A stretch of 38,780 bases of DNA from Pseudomonadota bacterium. GTDB taxonomy: Bacteria; Myxococcota_A; UBA796; GCA-2862545. The DNA lies in NCBI GenBank assembly GCA_947475315.1, contig CANJMY010000031.1, forward strand, positions 1-38,780, read 5' to 3'. Position numbers and translations under genes: made by a program. Below, piece after piece: positions 21,844 to 30,709 of this stretch (position 1 is its first letter; each line of letters opens with the position of its first letter). Under the pieces are notes generated by a model. That model was not told the origin of the DNA, did not search any database, and saw nothing but the letters and a program-made list of their open reading frames with translations.

Positions 21844-22563
21844 ATGCTCTGTGTCGCGGGTGTGATGTCGTTTGCGTTGGCGGTCGAGCCTGATCTGGTG
21901 GTCACGCGGGCCCAGGCGGCCGAGGCGTTGCGGTCGTCGCGGCTGGACAAGGGCGCGCCCGTGCTGCCCCAGGACGTGTTCGTGCGCGCCGCCAAGGGCG
22001 AGATCGTCACGGGCCTGGTCTCGGTCGAGGGCCACGCCGCCAAGAAGGCGTGGGGCGTGGGCGTGTTCGACGTGCCGATCGGGCGCTTCTGGGCCGCGGT
22101 GAACGACGACCAGTCCAAGGTCGAGGTCACGCAGCTCGACTACGCGGAGATCTTGCAGGGCAAGCAGTGTGACGCGCCCCGCCGCGTGTTCCAGTTCCTG
22201 CCCGTGCCGCTGATGACCGACCGCTGGTGGATCATCGACGTGCGCTACAACGACGCGCTGTTCGCGGCGACGCAGGGCCGCATCCGCGAGCAGACCTGGG
22301 CCACGAACGGCGACTGGACCGTGCCGACCTCCACCGCGCAGGTGTGGGCGGATCAAGGCATGCACATCAACAGCACCGTCGGATCCTGGGTGCTGGTGGA
22401 TCTGGACGGCAGCCACACGCTCGTCGAGTACTACACGTGGGCGGACGCAGGCGGGTCCATCCCCGCCGGCATCGCCAGCTCGTTCGCCGCGAGCGGAGTG
22501 GACACCACGCTCACCACCCTCGCGGCCTTGGCCCGCAAGGGGACGCGCTGCCCGATCAGGTAG
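21844..22563 (+). CDS. START/SRPBCC-like secreted protein
   Basis: The protein has 239 residues. A short hydrophobic N-terminus (MLCVAGVMSFALA) looks like a signal peptide. The body has the length and ending of a START/SRPBCC lipid-binding domain: VFQFLPVPLMTDRWWIIDVR, then SWVLVDLDGSHTLVEYYTWA, followed by GGSIPAGIASSF and a C-terminal helix (TTLTTLAALARKG). This closely resembles the 'gGtrv.Y.l..dpgg.iP.wl.n' ending of bacterial START proteins. Such proteins carry a hydrophobic ligand, which cannot be named here. No regulator or partner gene is adjacent on this strand. The 3' end overlaps the convergent dehydrogenase gene by eight bases. Confidence 0.6.
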   Translation: MLCVAGVMSFALAVEPDLVVTRAQAAEALRSSRLDKGAPVLPQDVFVRAAKGEIVTGLVSVEGHAAKKAWGVGVFDVPIGRFWAAVNDDQSKVEVTQLDYAEILQGKQCDAPRRVFQFLPVPLMTDRWWIIDVRYNDALFAATQGRIREQTWATNGDWTVPTSTAQVWADQGMHINSTVGSWVLVDLDGSHTLVEYYTWADAGGSIPAGIASSFAASGVDTTLTTLAALARKGTRCPIR

Positions 22564-23380
22564 GCTTGGTCCGCGACGCCATCTGGTTGGAGCCCCAGCC
22601 CATGACGTTGTGGAACGGGCCCGGCATCAGGCGCTTGAGCGCCCACATCATGCGGCCGTCGTTCATGGGCACGCTGTAGAGCGTGCCGCGCACGGCGTCG
22701 TCGACGGCGACCTTGGCGACGTCCGCGGGCGTCCACTTGGACCGCTCCATCAGCTTCTCGGCCAGGCGCTTGCCGCGCGGGTCATGCACGCGGCCGTCGC
22801 GCGCGATGTTGGTCGGGAAGAAGGTCGGGCAGAGCACGGTGACGCCCACGTCGAACGGGCGCAGCTCGTTGTACAGGGTCTCGGACAGCGACACGACCGC
22901 GGCCTTGGTCACGTTGTACGGGCCCAGGTTGGGCATGGACACCAGGCCCGCCGCCGACGCGACGTTGAGCACCATGCCCGCGCCGCGCTCGCGGAAGTAG
23001 GGCGCGACGACGTGGCAGCCGTGGATCACGCCGTACAGGTTGACGTCGATGCAGTACTTCCAGTCGTCGAGCGGCACGCCGCCGATCGGCCCGCCCACCG
23101 CGACGCCCGCGTTGTTCGCCCAAAGGTCCACGTGGCCAAGCCGCGCGACGGCCTGATCCAACAGCGCCTTCACCGCGACCGGGTCGCGCACGTTGGTGAT
23201 GAACGGGCGCGCGTCGCCGCCCGCCGCGCGCACCAGCGAGATGGTCTCCTCCAGCGCGCCGGCGGAGATGTCGGACGCGAGCACCTTGGCGCCGCGGCGG
23301 GTCAGGTCGAGCGTGAGCGCGCGGCCGAGGCCGCTGCCCGCCCCGGTCACCACAGCGGTGGTCAGCGGGCGGGGGCTCAA
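22556..23380 (-). CDS. Short-chain dehydrogenase/reductase (SDR)
   Basis: This is a 274-residue classical SDR. The cofactor motif TGAGSGLG is at 12-19, NNAG follows in the fourth strand region, and the catalytic YNVTK has Tyr155 and Lys159 with the upstream Ser in VASAAG. Asp in LASDIS after strand 2 suggests NAD(H) preference. The long C-terminal part (KWTPADVAKVAVDDAV, then MPGPFHNVMGW) resembles SDRs acting on lipids or steroids, but the substrate is unknown. The start codon is TTG, overlapping the stop of the upstream gene as TTGA, so the two are translationally coupled. The 3' end overlaps the convergent START-like gene by eight bases. Confidence 0.88.
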   Translation of the reverse strand: MSPRPLTTAVVTGAGSGLGRALTLDLTRRGAKVLASDISAGALEETISLVRAAGGDARPFITNVRDPVAVKALLDQAVARLGHVDLWANNAGVAVGGPIGGVPLDDWKYCIDVNLYGVIHGCHVVAPYFRERGAGMVLNVASAAGLVSMPNLGPYNVTKAAVVSLSETLYNELRPFDVGVTVLCPTFFPTNIARDGRVHDPRGKRLAEKLMERSKWTPADVAKVAVDDAVRGTLYSVPMNDGRMMWALKRLMPGPFHNVMGWGSNQMASRTKPT

Positions 23381-24156
23381 AACTCACCCGACGCGAGCTG
23401 GGGCGTGTCGCCCAGGCGGCTGAAGCCAAACCGAACCTTGAGCGTCATGTCCTCTCCGTCAATGTCGAGTTGCAGGTCGTCGACGCCGAGCTGCATGCGA
23501 AGCGGGCCGCCGAGCGGGCCGAACAGGCCCTCCACCTGCTCGCGCTTGAGCATGCTGACCGGCTCGATGGAGTCGAGGCGCTGACTGACGCCGTACTCGA
23601 CCAGCCGTCCGAGCAGCTGCAGGACCACGTTGTCGCCCAGGTGGACGGCCAGATCCTGCACGTTGCCGATCACCGCGTCCTTGTCCTTGGAGTAGCGGAT
23701 GCGGCCGAGCGCGACGGACGCGCCCAGGCGCTTCTCGATGCGGAACGGGATCGTGACGTTCTCGCGCAGGAAGTGGATCTGGCCCTCAGCCACGCCGCGC
23801 ACGAACGCGTCCGCCGCCACCTTCTGCGTGCCGTACTTCAGATCCGTGCCCAGATCGTCCACGTCGAAGGTCCACGTGCCCTCCACCCGGATCAGGTCGT
23901 TGAGCGACTGAAACACCTGCCCGCGGCGCGCGTGCCAGACCTCGCGGGCCTTGCCGGTGAAGCGCTCCAGGCGCTCGGACTTTGGGCCCTCAAGCAGGCC
24001 TGCGACGCGGTCTTTGAGCTGGAGCTGGGTCAGCGCCGTGCGCGCGGCGCCCGCCAGCGTGAACTCGCCGTTGGCGATGTGGAAAGGCAGCGCGCTGCGC
24101 AGGATCTCGTTCCACAGCTCGCGAGACACAGACAACGAGAGGTGATGACCGGCCAT
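23377..24156 (-). CDS. Conserved-looking protein of unknown function, coupled to the SDR
   Basis: The protein has 259 residues and I do not recognise a family. There is no signal peptide or membrane helix. Its N-terminal third is helical (LWNEILRSALPFHIANGEF, then TALTQLQLKDRVAGLL). The rest alternates beta-strands with acidic loops (GTWTFDVDDLG, GQIHFLRENVTIPFRIEKRL, LQLDIDGEDMTLKVRFGF), which could suit a lipid-binding tube-like fold, but that is a weak guess. GGGAG lies eight bases before the ATG at 24156. A longer frame from 24399 overlaps ndk and is not coding. It overlaps the SDR gene by four bases, so the pair probably acts together. Confidence 0.75.
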   Translation of the reverse strand: MAGHHLSLSVSRELWNEILRSALPFHIANGEFTLAGAARTALTQLQLKDRVAGLLEGPKSERLERFTGKAREVWHARRGQVFQSLNDLIRVEGTWTFDVDDLGTDLKYGTQKVAADAFVRGVAEGQIHFLRENVTIPFRIEKRLGASVALGRIRYSKDKDAVIGNVQDLAVHLGDNVVLQLLGRLVEYGVSQRLDSIEPVSMLKREQVEGLFGPLGGPLRMQLGVDDLQLDIDGEDMTLKVRFGFSRLGDTPQLASGEF

Positions 24157-24214
24157 GTCGTTCGCTCCCAAACCCAGGGAGTCTAGCGCGAACGGGGGCG
24201 GTCGGCCCAGGGGC

Positions 24215-24242
24215 TTGGCGGTTCCGCCCGAACGCGGATAAG
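24215..24242 (+). promoter_or_regulatory. Candidate ndk promoter
   Basis: TTGGCG (24215-24220) and GATAAG (24237-24242) with a 16-base spacer lie 26 bases before the ndk ATG. The -10 match is moderate. Confidence 0.35.
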
Positions 24243-24268
24243 GCCGCGGCCCCCAAAGGAGCCCTACC

Positions 24269-24688
24269 ATGGCCATCGAGCGTACCCTCTCCATCGTCAA
24301 GCCCGACGCCACCCGCAAGAACCACGTCGGCGCAATCGTCGCCCGGTTCGAGTCGGAGGGCCTGCGCATCGCCGCGATCCGCAAGGTCTGGATGAGCAAG
24401 CAGGAGGCCGAGGGCTTCTACGCCGTCCACGCCGCCCGCCCCTTCTTCGGCGAGCTGGTTGAGTTCATGACCTCGGGCCCGTCCGTCGTCATCGTGCTCG
24501 AGGGCGAGAACGCCGTGGCCCGCAACCGCGAGCTCATGGGCGCCACCAACCCCGCGCAAGCCGCCGACGGCACGCTGCGCAAGCTGTACGCCGCCAGCAT
24601 CGGCGAGAACGCCGTGCACGGCTCGGACAGCCTGGAGAACGCGGCCATCGAGACCGCCTACTTCTTCCGCGGCACCGAGATCTTCTAG
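24269..24688 (+). CDS. ndk: Nucleoside diphosphate kinase
   Basis: The protein has 139 residues, the usual bacterial length. It moves the gamma phosphate from ATP to nucleoside diphosphates through a phospho-His intermediate and keeps NTP pools balanced in the cytoplasm. The family start [14 protein letters not shown], the nucleotide-binding Arg/Lys residues, and the active-site NAVHGSDS with His117 are all present. AGGAG lies eight bases before the ATG. It is a single-gene unit with a candidate promoter upstream and a strong hairpin just after the stop, and it is divergent from the unknown gene and SDR pair. Nothing unusual is seen, and identification is secure. Confidence 0.97.
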   Translation: MAIERTLSIVKPDATRKNHVGAIVARFESEGLRIAAIRKVWMSKQEAEGFYAVHAARPFFGELVEFMTSGPSVVIVLEGENAVARNRELMGATNPAQAADGTLRKLYAASIGENAVHGSDSLENAAIETAYFFRGTEIF

Positions 24689-24695
24689 GACTGAC

Positions 24696-24721
24696 GCGGG
24701 CTCGGGTCACCCCGAGCCCGC
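24696..24721. terminator. Perfect 11-bp hairpin between ndk and a convergent kinase gene
   Basis: GCGGGCTCGGG pairs fully with CCCGAGCCCGC around a TCAC loop, starting seven bases after the ndk stop. There is no T tract on either side. Its symmetry and position between convergent genes fit a bidirectional terminator. Confidence 0.7.
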
Positions 24722-24761
24722 CCGTCCCGTGGCCCACGTCCGTCGACAGCGCGGCGCGAGG

Positions 24762-25751
24762 CTAGGCTTCAGCCACCGCAGGCGAAGACGGGAGCACCCT
24801 CCGGAAGCACGCGCCGCCCAGGTCCGACTTGTCGACCTCAGCGCGACCCCCGTGCGCCTTGGCGTAGGCCTGCACCACCACCAGCCCTAGGCCCGTGCCC
24901 TCCGTCTTGGTGGTGAACAGCGGCGAGAAGATCCGCGCCCGCAGATCCGGCGCGATGCCCGGGCCGCTGTCATGCACCTCGTTCACGACGTCGCCGTCCG
25001 CGTCTCGGATCCGGACCTCGATGACGCCGTGGTTCTTGAGCGCGTCACCGGCGTTGACGAGCAGGTTGAGCAGCGCCTGTTCGAGGGACTGCTTCTGCAC
25101 AGGCAGCTCGATCGGCGCGGCCGGCGCGGCCACCCGGATCTGGCAGCCGCGGAGCGCCGGGTGGTCGGCCACCACGGCCAGCGTGGAGCGGACCTCGGCG
25201 CGAAGGTCAACCGCTGTGACGACACCCTGCTCCTCGACCTTCGCGAAGTCGGGCAGGCGCATCACCAGCCCGCGCGCCCGACTGATCGCCTCGCGCACCA
25301 TCTCGACGTTCTCGGTGCGGGTGGCGTCGACGTCGTCCGGGCCCTGCGGCGTGGCCAACTCGATCACCTGGAGCAGGTTGTTGAGGTCGTGGCCGATCGT
25401 CGAGCCGACCAGCGCGGCCGCAGACCGACGCTCGGCCTGGATCAACGCCTCCAGCCGTCGCTCCCCTTCCAGCGTCGCCCGCGTCAGGCTGCGCAGGAGC
25501 AGGGTGAGCAGCGAGTAAAACAGCGCGCCCATGACCACCACGTAGAACAAGTCCTGGATCGACTCCAGCTCGTCGACGAGCGCCCGGTCGCTCGCCACCG
25601 CGCGCACAAAGGAGTGCGAGGTCACGAAGTAGAGACCGGAGGCGACGACGAACGAGCACGCGAACGCGATCGGGCCTAAGCGGGCCACCCTCTCGACCGG
25701 ATGAGGGGCCCGCGGCACCGAGCCACTCGTCGCGATCTCGGTCGTCGGCAT
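24762..25751 (-). CDS. Membrane sensor histidine kinase
   Basis: The protein has 329 residues. Two membrane segments (about 25-45 and 70-92) flank a short external loop of about 25 residues, so any signal is sensed in the membrane or through a small loop. A coiled stretch follows, then a phospho-acceptor helix with GHDLNNLL (His121). The ATPase domain has the N box NLLVNAGDAL, G1 DSGPGI, and F/G2 TTKTEGTGLGL. The dimerisation helix looks like the HisKA-type of NtrB/ZraS-like kinases. The ATG at 25751 has AGAGGTG at good spacing. No response regulator lies beside it, so it is an orphan in this window. It is divergent from the FAD monooxygenase, sharing a 181-base AT-richer gap. Confidence 0.88.
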   Translation of the reverse strand: MPTTEIATSGSVPRAPHPVERVARLGPIAFACSFVVASGLYFVTSHSFVRAVASDRALVDELESIQDLFYVVVMGALFYSLLTLLLRSLTRATLEGERRLEALIQAERRSAAALVGSTIGHDLNNLLQVIELATPQGPDDVDATRTENVEMVREAISRARGLVMRLPDFAKVEEQGVVTAVDLRAEVRSTLAVVADHPALRGCQIRVAAPAAPIELPVQKQSLEQALLNLLVNAGDALKNHGVIEVRIRDADGDVVNEVHDSGPGIAPDLRARIFSPLFTTKTEGTGLGLVVVQAYAKAHGGRAEVDKSDLGGACFRRVLPSSPAVAEA

Positions 25752-25816
25752 CCAGGTCACCTCTCGGCGTCGACAGCATGGGCGACCATGCCCTCGCGCA
25801 CCGTCGCAGCTCTCAT

Positions 25817-25830
25817 CAAATTCTAATTTG
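25817..25830. promoter_or_regulatory. CAAATT-CT-AATTTG palindrome next to a TTGACA box
   Basis: A perfect 6-2-6 inverted repeat overlaps a consensus TTGACA (25828-25833) on the plus strand in the gap between divergent genes. No clear -10 lies 16-18 bases on. It could be an operator for the monooxygenase gene or the kinase gene. Confidence 0.3.
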
Positions 25831-25932
25831 ACAGCTACGCGTTTATTTGGCGCCATCGCGCCGTTTTCGTCCAATACGTAGATCTACGGTACACCCCCGA
25901 ACGGGTTAGGCAAGCGCGGGGTCGGAGGCGCC

Positions 25933-27075
25933 TTGGGTACGCGTACCGTCTTGATCGTCGGCGGAGGGATCGCGGGGTTGGCCGCGTCGATTGGGCTGCA
26001 CCGTCGCGGTCACCACGTCACGTTGGTGGAGCGTGCGCCTGCGCTGAACGCCCTGGGCGCCGGGGTGGTCCTGCAACCCAACGCGCTTGCCGCGCTACGC
26101 GACGTGGGCGTGAGCACGGACGGGCTTGGGCAGCCGATCGGCCAGGCGGTGATCGCGGACGCGTCCGGTCGCCCGATCCAGACCACGGACTTCTTCGCAG
26201 GCCCGCACGGCGAGTCGCTCGGCGTCTATCGGCCAGACCTCTGCGCACGCCTGGGCGACGCCGCGCATCGGGTCCCCACCCTGCTCTCCACCACCGTCGA
26301 CGGCCTGACCGAGACCGCGGACGGCGTGGACGTGGTGCTGTCGGACGGCACGCACTCGCGCTTTGACCTGGTGCTCGCATGCGACGGGCTGCGTTCGCGC
26401 ACGCGCGCGCTCTCGATCGGCGGGCGCGGCCCTACGGTCGACTACAGCGGCTACACCTGCTGGCGCGCGGTCCTCCCCAACCCCGGCGTCCACAGCGTCA
26501 CCGAGATGTGGGGCCGGGGAAAGCGCTTCGGCCTGGTGCCGCTGACCCAAGACCGCGTCTACGCCTTCCTGGTCGCGAACGCCGAGCCGCACGCCCCGGC
26601 GCGGGACGCCGACGCCCTGCGCAAGGACTTCGGGGAGTTCCAGGGCGCAGCTCCCCCTGTTCTCGCCGCGCTCGACGACCACAGCCTGCTCCACCACGAC
26701 ATCGAGGCGCTCAGCCACGTGACCTGGGGCACGCCGCGCGTCTGGCTGCTCGGCGACGCCGCACACTCCATGACGCCCAACCTGGGCCAGGGCGCCGGGC
26801 TGGCGCTGGAGGACGCCTGCACCGCGGTCCGCGCGCTGCGCGCCGCGTCGGACGTGGGTCAGGCATGGAAGGCGCTGGTGCGCGCCCGCCACGCGCGCGC
26901 TCAGCTGCTGATGAGTCGGTCGCGGATGTTCGGGGTGGTCGCCCAATGGGAGTCCGACTGGGCGCGCGCCGCCCGTGACGCCGTGTTCCGGATCACGCCG
27001 GCGTCGGCCGCCGCGCGCTCGCTGGAGCCGGTGCTGGCGTGGCGCCCCGGCGACGGGCTGGCGCCCGGATCCTGA
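25933..27075 (+). CDS. FAD-dependent monooxygenase (group A / salicylate hydroxylase type)
   Basis: The protein has 380 residues. A dinucleotide-binding start VGGGIAGLAASIGL is followed by an Arg-bearing second strand. A DGLRSRTR motif (the DG region of flavin hydroxylases) lies at about residues 152-159. The flavin-contacting GDAAHSMTPNLGQGAGLALE lies near residue 275. Together these define a group A flavoprotein monooxygenase that uses NAD(P)H and O2 to hydroxylate a small, often aromatic or polyketide, substrate. The start codon is TTG with GGAGG four bases upstream. There is no signal peptide, so it is cytoplasmic. The GH5 lipoprotein gene follows after 33 bases, but functional linkage is doubtful. 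The substrate cannot be inferred. Confidence 0.9.
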   Translation: MGTRTVLIVGGGIAGLAASIGLHRRGHHVTLVERAPALNALGAGVVLQPNALAALRDVGVSTDGLGQPIGQAVIADASGRPIQTTDFFAGPHGESLGVYRPDLCARLGDAAHRVPTLLSTTVDGLTETADGVDVVLSDGTHSRFDLVLACDGLRSRTRALSIGGRGPTVDYSGYTCWRAVLPNPGVHSVTEMWGRGKRFGLVPLTQDRVYAFLVANAEPHAPARDADALRKDFGEFQGAAPPVLAALDDHSLLHHDIEALSHVTWGTPRVWLLGDAAHSMTPNLGQGAGLALEDACTAVRALRAASDVGQAWKALVRARHARAQLLMSRSRMFGVVAQWESDWARAARDAVFRITPASAAARSLEPVLAWRPGDGLAPGS

Positions 27076-27108
27076 GCAGGTCAGGTTCCGCGGCACGGTG
27101 GTGTCCGC

Positions 27109-28506
27109 ATGCGCAGCCTGATCCCCGCCCTCCTCGCCCTGTCCGCCTGCACGACGGCGCCTGAACCCCAAGCCGCCGTCGACGGGCCGCTGTCCGTGGT
27201 CGACCGCCGCATGGTCGACGCCTTGGGACGCGAGGTGCTGCTCCGCGGCATAAACGCCCGCGTCCGCGGCCTGTTTGACGTCACCTTCGACGACGGCCGA
27301 CAGGAGCTGGAGACCATCCCCGTGTTCACCGGCGAGGACTGCGCGTTCCTGTCGACCCAGCTGGGCCTGAACGCGCTGCGCCTGCCCGTGAATTGGAGCG
27401 CCGTGGAGCCGGTCCGCGGCGAGTATGATCAGGGCTACCTCGACGCGATCACCACGCTGGTCGATGCGTGCGCCCAGGCCCACGTCTGGGTGCTCGTCGA
27501 CCTGCACCAGGACGCCTTCTCCAAGGAGGTCGGCGAGGACGGCGCCCCGCTCTGGGCGATCCTGCCCCCGCCCACGCCCGACCAGCTGCTGGAGGGACCG
27601 CTCGACGACCTGGGCAGCCGCCGGATGAGCGGCGTCGTCCTGAGCGCGTTCGAGTCACTGTGGAGCGACGTGGACGGGCTGGTCGGCGCCTACGCGGACA
27701 TGGCGGCGCACCTGGCGTCCGCGATCGAGGGCCACGAGGGCACGGCTGGGATCGAGTTGATGAACGAGCCCGTGATCTTCTCCAGCCCCGAGCGCCTGGA
27801 CGACTTTCACGCGCGTGTGGGCGAGGCAGTCGCGGCCGCCGCCCCGTCCCTGCCGATCTTCTTCGAGCCCAACAGCATCCGCAACCTGGTGGACGTGGCG
27901 CCCGTGAACACGCCCGTCCCGTTCGGCAACGCCGTCTACGCGCCGCACGTCTACACCGACGTGTTCGAGGACGGCTGGGCCAGCGAGGACGAACTGGCCC
28001 TGCACACCAGCGTCGCCGCCGCCCGCGACGAGGCCGACCAGCACCACGCCGCCCTGTTCGTCGGCGAGTTCGGGGCCGACCCGTCCAGCGAGCGAGGCAA
28101 CCACTACACGCGCACCGCGCTCGACGCGTACGACGAGGTGGTCGCGGGCTGGTCGTACTGGGTCTACGAGGAGCAGTCGCAGGGCAGCTGGGGCCTGTAC
28201 GATCCGCCGACCGACGGCGGCAGCCGCGGCGCGCTGCGGGGCCCGGTCTACGACGTGCTCGCGCGCCCCTACCCGCGCGCGGTCGACGGCCACATCGCGT
28301 CGATCGCCTGGGACGCGGACACCAAGCGCCTCACCGTCGGCCTGACGGGCGCGGGCGAGGGCCTGCACCAGATCACGCGACCGCTCCGCACCTGGCCGGA
28401 CGCCGTGTTGGCCACCTGCGACGGCGAGGCTACCGAGGTCACCGACCGCGGCGCGTGGACCGACGTCGCGTGCGCGGGCAAGACGCTGGTGGTCGAGCCC
28501 GGCTGA
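27109..28506 (+). CDS. GH5 endoglycoceramidase-like lipoprotein
   Basis: The protein has 465 residues. The signal MRSLIPALLALSAC has lipobox Cys14. The GH5 barrel begins with VLLRGINARVRG and includes LRLPVNWSAVEP and LVDLHQDAFSK, a segment typical of endoglycosylceramidases. The acid/base Glu220 is in GIELMNEP and the nucleophile Glu320 in FVGEFGAD. A small beta-sandwich ends the protein, as in known endoglycoceramidases. These enzymes cut the bond between glycan and ceramide in glycosphingolipids, but related members act on other lipid glycosides. As a lipoprotein it would work at the outer surface. Its TGA stop touches the stop of the convergent sulfatase gene. Assignment to GH5 is firm and the substrate is inferred. 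Confidence 0.88.
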   Translation: MRSLIPALLALSACTTAPEPQAAVDGPLSVVDRRMVDALGREVLLRGINARVRGLFDVTFDDGRQELETIPVFTGEDCAFLSTQLGLNALRLPVNWSAVEPVRGEYDQGYLDAITTLVDACAQAHVWVLVDLHQDAFSKEVGEDGAPLWAILPPPTPDQLLEGPLDDLGSRRMSGVVLSAFESLWSDVDGLVGAYADMAAHLASAIEGHEGTAGIELMNEPVIFSSPERLDDFHARVGEAVAAAAPSLPIFFEPNSIRNLVDVAPVNTPVPFGNAVYAPHVYTDVFEDGWASEDELALHTSVAAARDEADQHHAALFVGEFGADPSSERGNHYTRTALDAYDEVVAGWSYWVYEEQSQGSWGLYDPPTDGGSRGALRGPVYDVLARPYPRAVDGHIASIAWDADTKRLTVGLTGAGEGLHQITRPLRTWPDAVLATCDGEATEVTDRGAWTDVACAGKTLVVEPG

Positions 28507-30639
28507 TCAGCGCGAGCGGACGTCGTCGAAGTCCAGACGCGCGGCGAGCGCGTCGCACGCGGCGATCGCCTCGGCCGTGGCGGTCGGGTCGCCGAACAGG
28601 TCGCCGCCCTCGCGGAAGTCGTCACCCAGGTCGAAGCAGCCGTCGGGCAGCCCGATCACCCGCACCAGCTTGTACCGGTCGTCGCGGATGGCCCGGTCCC
28701 ACAGCGTCGCGGTGTGGGCCTCAGGCGCCGGGTCGAACCGCTCGCTGTAGAGGACCTTCCGCGAGTCGACGCGGACCGGGTCGGCCAGGAACGGCACCAG
28801 CGAGCGCCCGTCGACGTCGAGCACGCCGTCCACCGGCGCCCGCGCCACGTCCGCGACGGTCGGCAGCAGGTCGACCAGGTGCACGAGCGCCCGCACCGTG
28901 GCGCCGGGCGTGGCGACGTAGGGTGAGCGGATGATCAGCGGGACGCGGATCCCGCCCTCCATCGGCGACCCCTTCAGCTCCCATGACTCGTAGGGTGCCG
29001 CCGGCACGTTCATGGGCGCGCCGTTGTCCCCGACCACGATGATGGTGGTGTCTGGGTCGGCCGCCGCGACCACGCGCGCGATCTCCGCGTCCAGCGCCTC
29101 GACCGCCGCCTTGTAACGGTCGCGCCCCGTCCAGCCGCCCGCTGGCTCCACCGCACCCGGCGGCACGTGGATGGGCGTGTGGGCCGCGTGGAAGGCCACG
29201 TAGAGGAACCACGGGCCGTTCATCGTCGCCATCATGTCGATCGCGTCGTCGGCCTCGGACGTGGTCAGGTAGCCGGTCTCGGGCGTGATCACGTCGTCGT
29301 CCCAACGCACCCAGTCGAAGTAGTCGTTCTGGTAGGTGGTGCCGCGCACGACGACGGTGTCGAGGTTGGCGGGCATGCCGCGGTAGTGCTCGAACCCAAA
29401 GCCCAGCGGGGTGGGACCGCGCGCGTCGGCGCTGGTCGAGAGGTGCCACTTGCCGATCGCCTGGCGCGTGTAGCCCGCGTGCTCGCCCAGCCACTCGGGG
29501 AGGGTGGTCTCGACTTCGGGCAGCGTGAAGCCGGACGCCAGCCCCTTGATGTTGTCACCCATGCCGGTGCGGAACGGGTAGCGGCCCGTCATGATCGAGC
29601 CGCGGCTCGGCGAGCACAGCGGGTTGCTCCAGGCGCGGGTGAAGGTCACGCCCTGCGCGGCCAGCGCGTCCAAGCCGGGGGTCGCGGGCGGGTCCTGCCC
29701 TATGCCGTAGGCCCCCACGTCGTACGCGCCCACGTCGTCCATGACGATCAGCAGCACGTTGCCCGGGTCGAGGTCCGGCAGCGCCACCTCGCGCAGCGTC
29801 ACGGGCTGGCCGTCCACTCCGCCCGAGGTCGGCGTCACCGTGCAGCTCACCGCGTCGAACGCCTGGAAGGCGCTCGACGCCAGCGTGTCCGCGACGCCCT
29901 CGTCGACGCCGTTGACGCTCCACGAGACGCGGGCGGACGCCGGGTCGCCGTCTGCGTCGGTCAGATCGGTCGGCACACAGCGCAGGTCGGTGCCCGCGCG
30001 CGGCGGGTCGGGCTCGAACACGGCGCGGACGCTGGCCGGGGCGTCACCCAGCGTCACCGACGCGGTCGCCTCGGGGCCATCCTGCCAGCCGTCGTTCGGC
30101 ACGCCGTGCACCGTCCAGACCTGCCCGCGCGCGGCGACGCCCGCGGCGAGCTGAGGCGCGCCTTGGCCGTCCACGAGCGCCCCGTCCTGGGTCCACCACC
30201 AGCGGGTGGTCAGCACCTCACCCTCGGGGTCGGTCGGGTCGGTCGCCCAGGCCGCGAGCAGCGTGTCCGCCGCGGTCGGCGTGGCCGGGGTCAGCTGAAG
30301 CGCGCCCGCCGACGGCGGTTGATCCACCACCACGGCGACGTCGGTCTCATCCCGAAGGTCCTTTTCGCCCGTCGCGACCACGTGGACCACCGGGGTCCCG
30401 CTCACGGCCACCGTCGTCGAGAACGTGCCGTCGAGCGCGACGTTGACCTGGACGGGGGCGCCCTCTCCGAAGCGCACCTCGACCGTGCTCGCGTCGGCCG
30501 CGGTGCCGGACACGGTCAACGGCAGCGAGCCAGGCACCACCTCGCCCACGCCGGGAGACTCCACGGTCAGCGTCGGGGGGGCCAGTTCGGCCGCGCACGC
30601 GCCGGCGGTCAGGACAACGCACGCCAGAGCTAGACGCAT
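28507..30639 (-). CDS. Sulfatase lipoprotein with N-terminal Ig-like domains
   Basis: The protein has 710 residues. The signal MRLALACVVLTAGAC carries a lipobox, and about 240 residues of Ig-like beta-sandwich follow. The sulfatase domain starts at LLIVMDDVGAYD (metal-binding Asp pair). It has CSPSRGSIMTGR with Cys342 as the formylglycine precursor, then GKWHLS, and DNGAPM for the rest of the active site. The CxPSR form requires a formylglycine-generating enzyme, which is not in this window. It hydrolyses sulfate esters, and at the cell surface glycan or lipid sulfates are likely targets. It lies tail to tail with the GH5 gene, suggesting but not proving joint degradation of a sulfated glycolipid. 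DUF4956 lies upstream on the same strand, 82 bases away. Confidence 0.9.
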   Translation of the reverse strand: MRLALACVVLTAGACAAELAPPTLTVESPGVGEVVPGSLPLTVSGTAADASTVEVRFGEGAPVQVNVALDGTFSTTVAVSGTPVVHVVATGEKDLRDETDVAVVVDQPPSAGALQLTPATPTAADTLLAAWATDPTDPEGEVLTTRWWWTQDGALVDGQGAPQLAAGVAARGQVWTVHGVPNDGWQDGPEATASVTLGDAPASVRAVFEPDPPRAGTDLRCVPTDLTDADGDPASARVSWSVNGVDEGVADTLASSAFQAFDAVSCTVTPTSGGVDGQPVTLREVALPDLDPGNVLLIVMDDVGAYDVGAYGIGQDPPATPGLDALAAQGVTFTRAWSNPLCSPSRGSIMTGRYPFRTGMGDNIKGLASGFTLPEVETTLPEWLGEHAGYTRQAIGKWHLSTSADARGPTPLGFGFEHYRGMPANLDTVVVRGTTYQNDYFDWVRWDDDVITPETGYLTTSEADDAIDMMATMNGPWFLYVAFHAAHTPIHVPPGAVEPAGGWTGRDRYKAAVEALDAEIARVVAAADPDTTIIVVGDNGAPMNVPAAPYESWELKGSPMEGGIRVPLIIRSPYVATPGATVRALVHLVDLLPTVADVARAPVDGVLDVDGRSLVPFLADPVRVDSRKVLYSERFDPAPEAHTATLWDRAIRDDRYKLVRVIGLPDGCFDLGDDFREGGDLFGDPTATAEAIAACDALAARLDFDDVRSR

Positions 30640-30650
30640 CCGCGCCCCCA

Positions 30651-30709
30651 CCCGTGCAGCGTACACCCGCCGCACCCATCCGGAGGGCGCTTGACGCAAC
30701 CTGCACGGG
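30651..30709. repeat. 9-bp inverted repeat CCCGTGCAG...CTGCACGGG spanning the sulfatase upstream region
   Basis: The arms at 30651-30659 and 30701-30709 are perfect inverted copies with 41 bases between them. Both lie just before the sulfatase start. The pair could be binding sites for one dimeric regulator or a coincidence in GC-rich DNA. Confidence 0.3.
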
